Source: CAYTID01 sp964437735 (GTDB lineage Bacteria > Bacteroidota > Ignavibacteria > UBA10030 > BY39). Taken from it: a stretch of 26,534 bases of DNA. A model generated the notes under the pieces. It made no database searches. It saw nothing but the letters and a program-made list of their open reading frames with translations, and was not told the origin of the DNA. Location: positions 1-26,534 of the forward strand of contig CAYTID010000025.1 in the NCBI GenBank assembly GCA_964437735.1, read 5' to 3'. Shown here in pieces: positions 17,056 to 24,136 of the stretch (positions are counted from its first letter, which is position 1; every line of letters begins with the position of its first letter). Position numbers and translations under genes: made by a program.

Positions 17056-17832
17056 ATGAAGAGAAGTTTTGACATAAGTACGATTGGTGGAATATTGCTG
17101 GGGGTCTTTTCAATTTTTGGCTCTTTCATTCTTGAAGGAGGTACGGCCGGGGCATTAATACTCATTCCTGCAATGACAATCGTCTTTGGTGGGACATTGG
17201 CAGCAGGTATTATCGGAACATCACTCAGAAATTTCTTAAAACTGGGCAAACTTGTTTTACTCACAATCCGGCCTCCAAGTTTTAAAATTGAGCAAAGTAT
17301 TGACGATCTTGTGCGATACGCGACCATAGCAAGACGTGAAGGACTTCTGTCTCTTGAAAAAGAGGTCAATCAGATAAGTTATCCTTTCCTGAAAAAAATC
17401 TTGAGAATGGCTGTGGATGGAACAGAGAGAGATGTTATAAGGTCTATTTCTGAGATGGAAGTGCATTATCTTGCAGAACGGCATTCTCAGGGTGCCGGAC
17501 TTTTTCAAAAGATGGGTGGGTATTCTCCTACAATGGGAATTATAGGAACGGTAATGGGATTGATAGCTACACTCGCAGCGGCCGGAGAGGATCCGAATGA
17601 ATTGATCAGGCATATCGCGAGTGCCTTCATCGCCACATTATGGGGCGTATTAATGGCTAATTTAATATGGTTACCACTGGCTGACAAACTAAGGCACTAC
17701 CACAATGAAGAGAGATTATTTATGGAAATGAACCTCGAAGGTGCGTTGGCAATTCAAATCGGTGAAACTCCTTCAGTCATAAGAGCGAAGCTGAACAGTA
17801 TGTTACCATCATCTCAACAGGATTACATATGA
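17056..17832 (+). CDS. motA: Stator protein MotA/PomA-type (first pair)
   Basis: A 258-residue MotA-family protein with four membrane segments: about 9-26 (GGILLGVFSIFGSFIL), 33-52, 148-170 and 183-203. The third begins with the conserved proline motif GGYSPTMGIIGTVMGLIATL. The cytoplasmic loop has ATIARREGLLSLEKEVNQI, holding the charged residues that interact with FliG. The form resembles the Bacillus MotA/Vibrio PomA branch more than E. coli MotA. With the following MotB it makes an ion-driven torque unit. It starts 1 nt after flgL and overlaps motB by 4 nt (ATGA). Coupling ion cannot be read from the sequence. Confidence 0.93.
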   Translation: MKRSFDISTIGGILLGVFSIFGSFILEGGTAGALILIPAMTIVFGGTLAAGIIGTSLRNFLKLGKLVLLTIRPPSFKIEQSIDDLVRYATIARREGLLSLEKEVNQISYPFLKKILRMAVDGTERDVIRSISEMEVHYLAERHSQGAGLFQKMGGYSPTMGIIGTVMGLIATLAAAGEDPNELIRHIASAFIATLWGVLMANLIWLPLADKLRHYHNEERLFMEMNLEGALAIQIGETPSVIRAKLNSMLPSSQQDYI

Positions 17833-18563
17833 AGAAAAAAATTGTGAACGAAGAATCCAATAATACAGAAAGATGGCTTTTGACATACGCCGACTTGATA
17901 ACCTTATTACTCGGATTATTTGTTATCTTATATGCAATGTCAAAAATTGATTCCGACAGATATACTAAGATGGTTTCTGCGTTCGGTGGAGTATTCGGGA
18001 AGACAGAACAAAGTGAACTGGTGCAAAATATCTATTCGTTGAACTCCAATCTGCCGGACCCGAAAGTTGAAAAATTTGCATTAATCGATAAGATAAATGG
18101 ATCCCTGTCTGACGCAGTAAGATCCGGAATGGTATCGGTATCTGAAAATGAAAGGGGTATCACAATACATGTTTTGGAAAAGTTGTTATTTGAAAGCGGA
18201 AGCGATGAATTAAAAACATCATCACTGAATGTCCTCGATATGATTGCAGGCGAATTGAAAAAAATACCAAATGATATAAGAGTGGAAGGTCACACCGATA
18301 ATGTACCGATCCAGACTATGAGGTTTCCATCGAATTGGCATTTATCGGTGTCGCGTGCTGCCAATACTGCTTACTATCTGATATATAACCACAATTTAAC
18401 ACCAGAAAAAATTGCCGTTGCAGGTTACTCAGAATATCATTCGATTGCTCCGAACACATCAGCCGAATCCAGGGCAAAAAACCGGCGCGTCGATATTGTG
18501 ATAGTAACAAATCTGGTAAGTGATGAAAATGATGAAAAACAGAAAACTAATAATAATCAATAA
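17829..18563 (+). CDS. motB: Stator protein MotB/PomB-type (first pair)
   Basis: A 244-residue MotB-family protein. A short cytoplasmic N-terminus leads to the single membrane helix WLLTYADLITLLLGLFVILYAMS, split here as residues 16-38, with the ion-binding D22. The periplasmic part ends in an OmpA-type peptidoglycan-binding domain (about 125-235) with VEGHTDNVPI, LSVSRAANTAYYLI and AKNRRVDIVIV. It anchors the MotA ring to the wall and conducts the driving ion. AGGA precedes the overlapping start. The NxERWLLTYADL pattern is closer to PomB/MotS than to the E. coli-like second MotB at 20152. Confidence 0.93.
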   Translation: MKKKIVNEESNNTERWLLTYADLITLLLGLFVILYAMSKIDSDRYTKMVSAFGGVFGKTEQSELVQNIYSLNSNLPDPKVEKFALIDKINGSLSDAVRSGMVSVSENERGITIHVLEKLLFESGSDELKTSSLNVLDMIAGELKKIPNDIRVEGHTDNVPIQTMRFPSNWHLSVSRAANTAYYLIYNHNLTPEKIAVAGYSEYHSIAPNTSAESRAKNRRVDIVIVTNLVSDENDEKQKTNNNQ

Positions 18564-18566
18564 GGA
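18562..18566 (+). promoter_or_regulatory. Ribosome-binding site that sets the fliW start
   Basis: AAGGA lies 7 nt before the ATG at 18574, right at the motB stop. The in-frame ATG at 18520 lies inside motB and would add 18 Lys/Asn-rich residues not seen in FliW, so 18574 is preferred. Confidence 0.6.
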
Positions 18567-18573
18567 CGGGAAA

Positions 18574-18990
18574 ATGAAATTCAATAATAATCAATTTGGT
18601 GAACTCGAAATCGAACTTAAGCATATAATTAATTTTCCGGATGGTGTTTTAGGATTTGAAAATTGTAAAGATTTTGTATTGGTCGAAGTCGAAGATTCAC
18701 TTCCTTTTAAGTGGCTGGTCTCGATCCAAGACAGTGAACTGAGTTTTCCGTTAATCGAGCCATCGGAGTTAATTGATACTTATGATGTACCAGGCGCAGA
18801 CAAGGCAGTCGATCAGGTTTTGTTGATAGCGATCCTGAAAGAACCTTTTGAAAATTCTTCGGTGAACCTAAGGAGCCCGATTGTAATAAATAATTCGCGT
18901 TGTATGGGTAAGCAAGTAATATTAGAAAATGAATCACTTCCGTTTGAAATGCCTTTCCATTCAAATCGTTCATCGATAAATAAGGAGTAG
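18574..18990 (+). CDS. fliW: Flagellar assembly factor FliW (CsrA antagonist)
   Basis: A 138-residue FliW from ATG 18574. Family features are LKHIINFPDGVLGFENCKDFVLVE (split at the conserved F-GLPGFE-like core), PFKWLVSIQDSELSFPLIEP and SPIVINNSRCMGKQVILEN. In Bacillus and Campylobacter FliW binds either flagellin or CsrA. When flagellin is exported, FliW is freed, traps CsrA and lets flagellin mRNA be translated. The very next gene is csrA, 5 nt downstream, the standard arrangement. This indicates that filament synthesis is regulated after transcription. Clear identification. Confidence 0.95.
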   Translation: MKFNNNQFGELEIELKHIINFPDGVLGFENCKDFVLVEVEDSLPFKWLVSIQDSELSFPLIEPSELIDTYDVPGADKAVDQVLLIAILKEPFENSSVNLRSPIVINNSRCMGKQVILENESLPFEMPFHSNRSSINKE

Positions 18991-18995
18991 AGAAT

Positions 18996-19229
18996 ATGCT
19001 GATATTATCAAGAAAATTGAATGAATCGGTGGTTATTGGAAACAATATAAAAATCCAGATACTCGAAATTAAGGACGGTCAGGTAAAACTCGGATTTGAT
19101 GCAAAATCGGATATTAGAATATACCGGTCCGAGATTGTCGAGGAGATCGAGAAACAAAATAAGATCGCATCAAAATCCAAAAGGGAAACAGTAGCGAGTG
19201 CAGCGAAAATTTTAAAAAAGAAGATTTAA
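18996..19229 (+). CDS. csrA: RNA-binding translational regulator CsrA
   Basis: A 77-residue CsrA. The start MLILSRKLNESVVIGNNIKI is canonical, and the RNA-contacting residues L4, R6 and R44 are all present. The segment VKLGFDAKSDIRIYRSEIVEEI varies from the common GIxAPxxIxVHRxEI, for example FDAKSD for IxAPxx. A C-terminal tail of about 23 Lys/Ser-rich residues follows. CsrA dimers bind GGA motifs in mRNA leaders, often blocking ribosomes on flagellin mRNA, and FliW opposes this. GGAG lies just before the ATG. Very secure. Confidence 0.96.
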   Translation: MLILSRKLNESVVIGNNIKIQILEIKDGQVKLGFDAKSDIRIYRSEIVEEIEKQNKIASKSKRETVASAAKILKKKI

Positions 19230-19268
19230 AAATCAGAACTAACCGTTAAAAAATAGGAAGATTCAAAA

Positions 19269-20138
19269 ATGTTTGTCATAATAGGTATTGTAATCGTTAT
19301 TTCCGGTGTTCTCGGAGGCTATGTATTACACGGAGGCCCTCTCTTGGTATTGGTTCAATGGAGCGAGTTCATGATAATCGGCGGAGCATCCATCGGTTCG
19401 TTGCTGATCTCGACACCACCGTCAATTTTAAAACATGTGATGAGCCGTGCGTTGTCAATATTTCGCCCAAATCCATATACCAAAACCGAGTATTTAAATT
19501 TGTTAAGGAGCATGTTTGAATTGTTTAATGTTGCTACAAGGGATGGGTTGATAAATACAGAATCACATATTGAAAATCCTGAGAAAAGCTCAATATTTAC
19601 AAAAAATAAGTTTCTACTCAAGAACAAACATGCATTACACTTTTTTTGCGATACAATGAAACTGCTATTGGGAGGCGGTGTGCCTGCTCATGATCTGGAA
19701 ATGCTGTTAGACAGTGATATTGAAACTACGCACACTGAACACGCGGTCGTACCAACAACGATTCAAAAATTGGGTGATTCATTACCCGGTTTGGGAATTG
19801 TAGCCGCTGTATTAGGGATTGTTGTCACTATGCAAGCGATAAACGGACCGCCGGAAGAGATCGGTTTCAAGGTAGCTGCGGCGCTTGTAGGAACTTTTCT
19901 GGGTGTTCTGCTCGCGTATGGATTTTTTCTCCCGATGGCCTCTCACATAGAAATACTCAATCAGGCTGATAGCCGTTATTTGGAGGTGATTAAAACCGGA
20001 ATAGTGGCATATGCCAAAGGTAATGCTCCGATTATGGTTGTTGAATTCGCTAGGCGCGCAACGTTTAATGATGTAAGGCCAACTTTTTCCGAACTAGAAG
20101 AATCTATTAAAGCATTAAAATCAGCACCGAAAGCCTGA
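19269..20138 (+). CDS. motA: Stator protein MotA, E. coli-like (second pair)
   Basis: A 289-residue MotA with four membrane segments. It looks like the proteobacterial MotA branch: IVIVISGVLGGYVLHGGPL, SEFMIIGGASIGSLLIS, a longer cytoplasmic loop with ATRDGLINTESHIENPEKS (carrying the R and E that match E. coli R90 and E98), and GDSLPGLGIVAAVLGIVVTM with the conserved proline. It differs strongly from the MotA at 17056. It begins after the longest gap of the train (39 nt), with AGGAAG upstream, and is followed 13 nt later by its MotB. E. coli-type stators use protons; that this one does is inference. Confidence 0.94.
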   Translation: MFVIIGIVIVISGVLGGYVLHGGPLLVLVQWSEFMIIGGASIGSLLISTPPSILKHVMSRALSIFRPNPYTKTEYLNLLRSMFELFNVATRDGLINTESHIENPEKSSIFTKNKFLLKNKHALHFFCDTMKLLLGGGVPAHDLEMLLDSDIETTHTEHAVVPTTIQKLGDSLPGLGIVAAVLGIVVTMQAINGPPEEIGFKVAAALVGTFLGVLLAYGFFLPMASHIEILNQADSRYLEVIKTGIVAYAKGNAPIMVVEFARRATFNDVRPTFSELEESIKALKSAPKA

Positions 20139-20151
20139 ACAAGGAATTTTT

Positions 20152-20916
20152 ATGAAACAAAACATTAATGAAGTTCCAATAAGGATAGTTAAGAAGAAAA
20201 AACACGGGCATGGTCACCATGGTGGCGCGTGGAAGGTGGCATATGCAGATTTTGTGACTGCTATGATGGCATTATTTATTGTATTATGGATAGTCGGGCA
20301 GAGTAAACAGATACGGGAATATGTGGCAAACTATTTCAAGGATCCCGGTGCTTTTTTTGAAAACACACGGGGGGGTGGAATCTCACCTGGAAACAACATA
20401 CATCTGAGCGAACCAATCCAGGAAGAATTGTTAAAACGTGAAGAACAAAAACTTGGTGAATTAGCCAAATCGATTATAGAAGAATTACAAAAAGATTCCA
20501 AATTGGCTGATCTGCTTGATCAAATCAAAATTGAAATTGTTAAAGAGGGGATGCGTATCGAATTGTTAGAGGGTTCAGAATCGTTCTTTTTTGATATCGG
20601 AAACGCGGCATTGAAACCCGAAGCAGAAAAAATTCTTTCAACTATTGCTTTGGAAGTCGGGAAATTGCCTAATCATGTGATCGTTGAAGGACATACTGAC
20701 GGGCGGCCCTATGGCAGGACCGACGGTTATACTAATTTCGAATTAAGTGTTGATAGGGCAAACAGCGCACGCCGTGTTCTGGTAACGAGTGGAATATCTG
20801 ACCGCCAGATCGATGAAGTTAGAGGATACGCGGACAGGAAACTCAGGAATCTTAATAACCCGTACGACATTACTAATCGGAGGATTAGTATAATTATTAA
20901 ATATGAAGGAATTTAA
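20152..20916 (+). CDS. motB: Stator protein MotB, E. coli-like (second pair)
   Basis: A 254-residue MotB. The basic, His-rich N-terminus (KKKKHGHGHHGGAWK) and AYADFVTAMMALFIVLWIV, with ion-binding D33, match the E. coli form closely. After the helix comes the plug/linker (SKQIREYVANYFKDPG). The OmpA-type domain follows, with VEGHTDGRPY, LSVDRANSARRVL and NRRISIIIKY. It pairs with the MotA just upstream. AAGGAA precedes the ATG. The next gene begins 3 nt after the stop. Together with the PomB-like MotB at 17829 it gives the cell two distinct stators for what looks like one flagellum. Confidence 0.94.
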   Translation: MKQNINEVPIRIVKKKKHGHGHHGGAWKVAYADFVTAMMALFIVLWIVGQSKQIREYVANYFKDPGAFFENTRGGGISPGNNIHLSEPIQEELLKREEQKLGELAKSIIEELQKDSKLADLLDQIKIEIVKEGMRIELLEGSESFFFDIGNAALKPEAEKILSTIALEVGKLPNHVIVEGHTDGRPYGRTDGYTNFELSVDRANSARRVLVTSGISDRQIDEVRGYADRKLRNLNNPYDITNRRISIIIKYEGI

Positions 20917-20919
20917 AAT

Positions 20920-22119
20920 ATGAGTGAAAAAACAAAAATTCTTGTAGTAGATGATGAGCCTATTCAGTTAAACATGATTACCCTCATTTTTGAAACTGAA
21001 CCTCAATATGATGTATTTGTTGCCACAAACGCAGAAGATGCGATGACCCTGGCAGAAGAGCACGTTCCGTCCCTGATAATATCCGATTACTATATGCCTT
21101 TCGAAGATGGCTTCACCTTTTGTCAGAAAATAAAATCGCACCCAAAGCTCTACGATGCTATGTTCATTCTGGTTTCTGTTGCGTCAGAAAGTCAGGTAAA
21201 GGTAAAAGCTCTCTCGGTTGGTGCCGACGATTTTATATCCAAACCGTTTGAACCTGAAATCATTCTCTCAAAAGTAAGAGCGTTACTGAGAATAAAATCT
21301 TTACAAAATATTTTAAAAAAGAATAATGAAGAACTTGAAAGATTAAATGAGGAGCTTAGTCAGGGATTTCTTAGTGTCGTCAATCTGCTCACCCAACTTA
21401 TCGGATTAAGAGTTCCAAACGCCTCACTCAGAGCACAACAAGCCGTCAAACTCGTTAAGTGGATGGGCGGACGCCTCGAGCTTGATGAATCCGTAATGAA
21501 GACAGCTGAAATAGCTGCACTTCTTCACGAGATCGGGAAAATCACAATTGCCGACGAATATTTGAAAAAACCGGAAAGTGAGCTCCCCGATGCTGTGAAA
21601 TATAATGTATCATCGTTTCCTGTCATCGGACAATTGCTGGTTGGTAATATACCACATTTGAAGGAAGTGGGAGATATTATAAGACATCAGCTTGAGAATT
21701 ATGATGGTACGGGGTATCCTGATAAATTAATGCACGAACAAATTCATATAGCTTCGAGAATGCTGCGAGGAATAAATATTATTGAAGAATGCGTTTCATC
21801 GCAGATATGTTCAAGCGACAAAATAATACCGGTAATAAAAAAAGCACGCGGAACATTGCTTGATCCTCGAATAGTGCAACTGTTAGAAGAATATCTAATG
21901 ATAAATGATAATACAACTTGCCTGCAGAGAAAACGGGTACTCACAGTTTACGAACTACAGGAGGGGATGATTTTAGCCAACGACCTATGTACAGGCTCCG
22001 GTATAAAATTATTGCAGAAGGATTCAGCCATAAGCATGTCGAACATCGAGAAAATATTATCTTATAATCATTTTGATCCAATAATTAACAATATTTACAT
22101 CTATGATGAAAGAGATTGA
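20920..22119 (+). CDS. Response regulator with degenerate HD-GYP output domain
   Basis: A 399-residue regulator. The receiver domain (about 5-122) is complete: acidic pair D11/D12, phospho-acceptor D56 in ISDYYMP, S86 and K108. A coiled coil follows (about 122-145), then an HD-GYP-like domain (about 150-330). This keeps DGTGYP at 262-267 but has HE (203-204) instead of HD, F233 where a metal-binding His is usual, QL (257-258) in place of HH, and no late VADxxDA aspartate. It is therefore unlikely to hydrolyse c-di-GMP. The tail (about 340-399) has the LQEGMILANDL module often found in such regulators. It is the last gene of the train and may be a partner of the kinase at 7517 or the stators (inference). 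Confidence 0.88.
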   Translation: MSEKTKILVVDDEPIQLNMITLIFETEPQYDVFVATNAEDAMTLAEEHVPSLIISDYYMPFEDGFTFCQKIKSHPKLYDAMFILVSVASESQVKVKALSVGADDFISKPFEPEIILSKVRALLRIKSLQNILKKNNEELERLNEELSQGFLSVVNLLTQLIGLRVPNASLRAQQAVKLVKWMGGRLELDESVMKTAEIAALLHEIGKITIADEYLKKPESELPDAVKYNVSSFPVIGQLLVGNIPHLKEVGDIIRHQLENYDGTGYPDKLMHEQIHIASRMLRGINIIEECVSSQICSSDKIIPVIKKARGTLLDPRIVQLLEEYLMINDNTTCLQRKRVLTVYELQEGMILANDLCTGSGIKLLQKDSAISMSNIEKILSYNHFDPIINNIYIYDERD

Positions 22120-22158
22120 GGTTGGGTTTGAGACTTTAAAAGGATTTATTATTGACTA

Positions 22159-22193
22159 AAAAAATCCGTCACTATTATGATTACGGATTTTTT
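22159..22193 (+). terminator. Bidirectional intrinsic terminator after the flagellar train
   Basis: An 11-bp inverted repeat pairs AAAAAATCCGT (22159-22169) with ACGGATTTTTT (22183-22193) around a 13-nt loop. On the plus strand the GC part is followed by a T-run, 40 nt after the last flagellar gene. On the minus strand the same hairpin also ends in T's, so it can stop the tRNA transcript coming from the right. Confidence 0.8.
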
Positions 22194-22204
22194 ATTGTAG
22201 AGAG

Positions 22205-22278
22205 TAGCGGGGGAGGGACTCGAACCCACGACCTACGGATTATGATTCCGACGCTCTAACCGGCTGAGCTACCCCGCC
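22205..22278 (-). tRNA. tRNA with anticodon CAU, probably elongator tRNA-Met
   Basis: The minus strand folds as a 74-nt tRNA. The acceptor stem is GGCGGGG with CCCCGCT (G1-U72 wobble), with discriminator A73. It has a D-arm TAGCTCAGCCGGTTAGAG and a T-arm with GGTTCGAGTC. The seven-base anticodon loop is ATCATAA with CAU (plus-strand 22242-22244). The anticodon stem has a U-U mismatch at its outer pair. CCA is not encoded. The G1-U72 pair argues against initiator tRNA. A tRNA-Ile2 whose CAU is modified to lysidine cannot be excluded without comparing identity elements. Confidence 0.93.
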
Positions 22279-22290
22279 AAAATTTATCAA

Positions 22291-22319
22291 AATATATGAT
22301 TTTTTAGTCAGAATTGCAA
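22291..22319 (-). promoter_or_regulatory. Sigma-70-type promoter of the tRNA gene
   Basis: On the minus strand TTGCAA (22314-22319) and TATATT (22291-22296) are separated by exactly 17 nt. Transcription would start near 22284, about 6 nt before the mature tRNA 5' end. The fit to a housekeeping promoter is good and the place is right. The -35 box overlaps the upstream-most possible start codon of hpnC on the other strand. Confidence 0.6.
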
Positions 22320-22330
22320 GGAATTGAAAT

Positions 22331-22359
22331 TTGTGATTCGACTGAACATTTGGTATTTT
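22331..22359 (+). promoter_or_regulatory. Possible promoter of the hpnCDE genes
   Basis: TTGTGA (22331-22336) and TATTTT (22354-22359) are 17 nt apart, giving a start near 22366 and a leader of about 30 nt to the TTG at 22395. The -10 box is weak and the region is AT-rich, so chance is possible. Some promoter is expected here, because the terminator and an opposing tRNA lie upstream. Confidence 0.3.
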
Positions 22360-22394
22360 TAAAAAAATTTATCTTAATAATATTGAAAACTGTT

Positions 22395-23303
22395 TTGGAA
22401 TTAAACAAAAATATATGGACTGTTGATGAAGCGTTTGCTTACTGTGCAGAAATTACAAACCGCAATTACGAAAATTTTCCGGTTGCGTCACTATTTTTAC
22501 CTCAGGATAAACGACCTTATATTCAGAGTATTTATGCATTCTCGCGGATAGCAGATGATTTTGCCGACGAGGGGAATGTAGATCCTTCTATCCGCCTGCA
22601 GAATCTTGAAAACTGGGAAATCATGTTAAAAGCATGTTATAATGGGACAGTTAATCATCCGGTTTTTATCGCCTTGCGTGAAACAATAATAAAATTATCG
22701 ATCCCGATTGAATTGCTTTCCGATTTACTCATTGCATTCAGGATGGATGTGACAAAAAAGCGATACAAAAATTTTGATGAAGTGTTGGAATATTGTAAAT
22801 ATTCGGCGAATCCGGTTGGTCGGCTGGTTTTACATATTTTCGGTTACGATGATAAGGAATTGTTCAGTTTATCAGACCATATTTGTACAGCACTCCAACT
22901 TACAAATTTTTATCAGGATATTACTGTTGATTTAGAAAAAAATAGGATATATATTCCTGAAGATGAGATGTTAAAATTCGGATACAGCGAAGTTCAGCTC
23001 GCAAAGAAAGTATACAATAATGAATTCCGCAATCTGATGGAATTGCAGGTAGAAAGGACCCGTGATTTATATTACAAAGGATCTCCGCTTCCGTCAATGG
23101 TCAACAAAGACCTGCAACTTGAACTAAAATTGGTTTGGTTCGGGGGTATGACTATGATACGAAAAGTAGAACGAAAAAAATATAACGTTTTTCAAAAACA
23201 TCATAAATTGAATCTGTTTAATAAGTTATCAATATTTCTCCGTGGTTTGTTTTACAATGATATTACAAAATATAAAAAGAAAAGCTTATGGGACCTGACA
23301 TAG
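22395..23303 (+). CDS. hpnC: Squalene-pathway enzyme HpnC (hydroxysqualene synthase)
   Basis: From TTG 22395 the protein has 302 residues, the usual HpnC size. It is a trans-isoprenyl diphosphate synthase. The start IWTVDEAFAYC, YENFPVASLFLP, the first aspartate-rich motif DDFADE (D54, D55, D58) and the second, QDITVDLEKNRIYIP (D175, D179), are typical of HpnC. It converts presqualene diphosphate to hydroxysqualene, taking the product of HpnD. The start is uncertain. The frame is open back to a TTG at 22314, but those 27 residues are not HpnC-like and lie over the tRNA promoter. No start has a Shine-Dalgarno. It overlaps hpnD by 16 nt. Confidence 0.9.
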   Translation: MELNKNIWTVDEAFAYCAEITNRNYENFPVASLFLPQDKRPYIQSIYAFSRIADDFADEGNVDPSIRLQNLENWEIMLKACYNGTVNHPVFIALRETIIKLSIPIELLSDLLIAFRMDVTKKRYKNFDEVLEYCKYSANPVGRLVLHIFGYDDKELFSLSDHICTALQLTNFYQDITVDLEKNRIYIPEDEMLKFGYSEVQLAKKVYNNEFRNLMELQVERTRDLYYKGSPLPSMVNKDLQLELKLVWFGGMTMIRKVERKKYNVFQKHHKLNLFNKLSIFLRGLFYNDITKYKKKSLWDLT

Positions 23304-24136
23304 CTGCACTGATAACACGGGGAAGCCAATCGAGTTTTCGCTATTCTTTTTCATTTTTGCCCAGAGAACAGAAAGAAGCATTAAATACAGTTTATGCTTT
23401 TTGCAGAACTACTGATGATATAGTTGATAATGAAAATGACCATAAGAGAAAAGAATTTGCGCTTACAAAATGGCGCAACGAATTGGGAAATGCACTAAAC
23501 GGAGTATCGGAATATTCTCTCCTAAACAAGCTCGCGGTTATAGCGAAAAAATTTAATATTCCTGTGGATCATTTTTACGAACTGATACAAGGGGTTGAGA
23601 TGGATTTAACAAAAACCAGATACGCTTCCTTTGAAGAACTCTACAAATATTGTTATCTGGTTGCTTCATCAGTTGGACTAATGAGTATAAAAATATTCGG
23701 TGCAAGTAACGAAAGGATTGTAAAATATGCTACGAATCTGGGGATCGCATTGCAGCTAACAAATATCTTGCGTGATCTGAAGTTAGACGCCGGGACGGGA
23801 AGGATATACCTTCCGCAAGATGATATGAAAAAATTTAATTATAGTGAGGAAGATTTATTTAATTCGAGGTATACACCTGAATTTGTAAAATTAATGGAAT
23901 TTGAAGTCGAACGGGCTGAAAAATATTATCGTGAAGCAAAAGAATCTCTTTTTCGGGAAGACAAGAAATACCTGTTTGCTCCCAAAATTATGGAGAGGAT
24001 CTACTATCACACACTATTGAGGATAAAATCGAACAACTACAATGTTTTTAATAAATCGCTGAAATTGCCTAAATACCTTCAATTGATGATCGCTGTAAAG
24101 TATCTTTTTAAACATAAGTTGTTGCGAATCGTATGA
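23288..24136 (+). CDS. hpnD: Presqualene diphosphate synthase HpnD
   Basis: A 282-residue squalene/phytoene synthase-family enzyme, paralogous to hpnC. It has GSQSSFRYSFSFLP near the N-terminus, first motif VYAFCRTTDDIVDNE (D43, D44, D47) and second motif NILRDLKLDAGTGRIYLP (D163, D167). The NILRD...GRIYLP form is the HpnD type. It joins two farnesyl diphosphates head-to-head to give presqualene diphosphate, needing Mg2+ at the aspartates. A phytoene synthase is the main alternative, but the flanking hpnC and hpnE make the squalene route far more likely. It overlaps both neighbours (16 and 4 nt), so the three are translated from one mRNA. Confidence 0.92.
   Translation: MGPDIAALITRGSQSSFRYSFSFLPREQKEALNTVYAFCRTTDDIVDNENDHKRKEFALTKWRNELGNALNGVSEYSLLNKLAVIAKKFNIPVDHFYELIQGVEMDLTKTRYASFEELYKYCYLVASSVGLMSIKIFGASNERIVKYATNLGIALQLTNILRDLKLDAGTGRIYLPQDDMKKFNYSEEDLFNSRYTPEFVKLMEFEVERAEKYYREAKESLFREDKKYLFAPKIMERIYYHTLLRIKSNNYNVFNKSLKLPKYLQLMIAVKYLFKHKLLRIV

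Noticed and set aside
18520..18573. Longer N-terminus for fliW.
   Set aside because: It lies inside motB, is low-complexity Lys/Asn-rich and is not seen in FliW; AAGGA supports 18574.
19230..19268. Possible terminator or promoter in the longest gap of the flagellar train, before the second motA.
   Set aside because: No hairpin and no convincing -35/-10 pair; only a ribosome site (AGGAAG) is visible.
22173..22250. The terminator loop and the tRNA anticodon arm share ATTATGATT, hinting at a tRNA-derived att site or duplication.
   Set aside because: Nine matching bases in AT-rich DNA are too few, and there is no integrase or mobile gene nearby.
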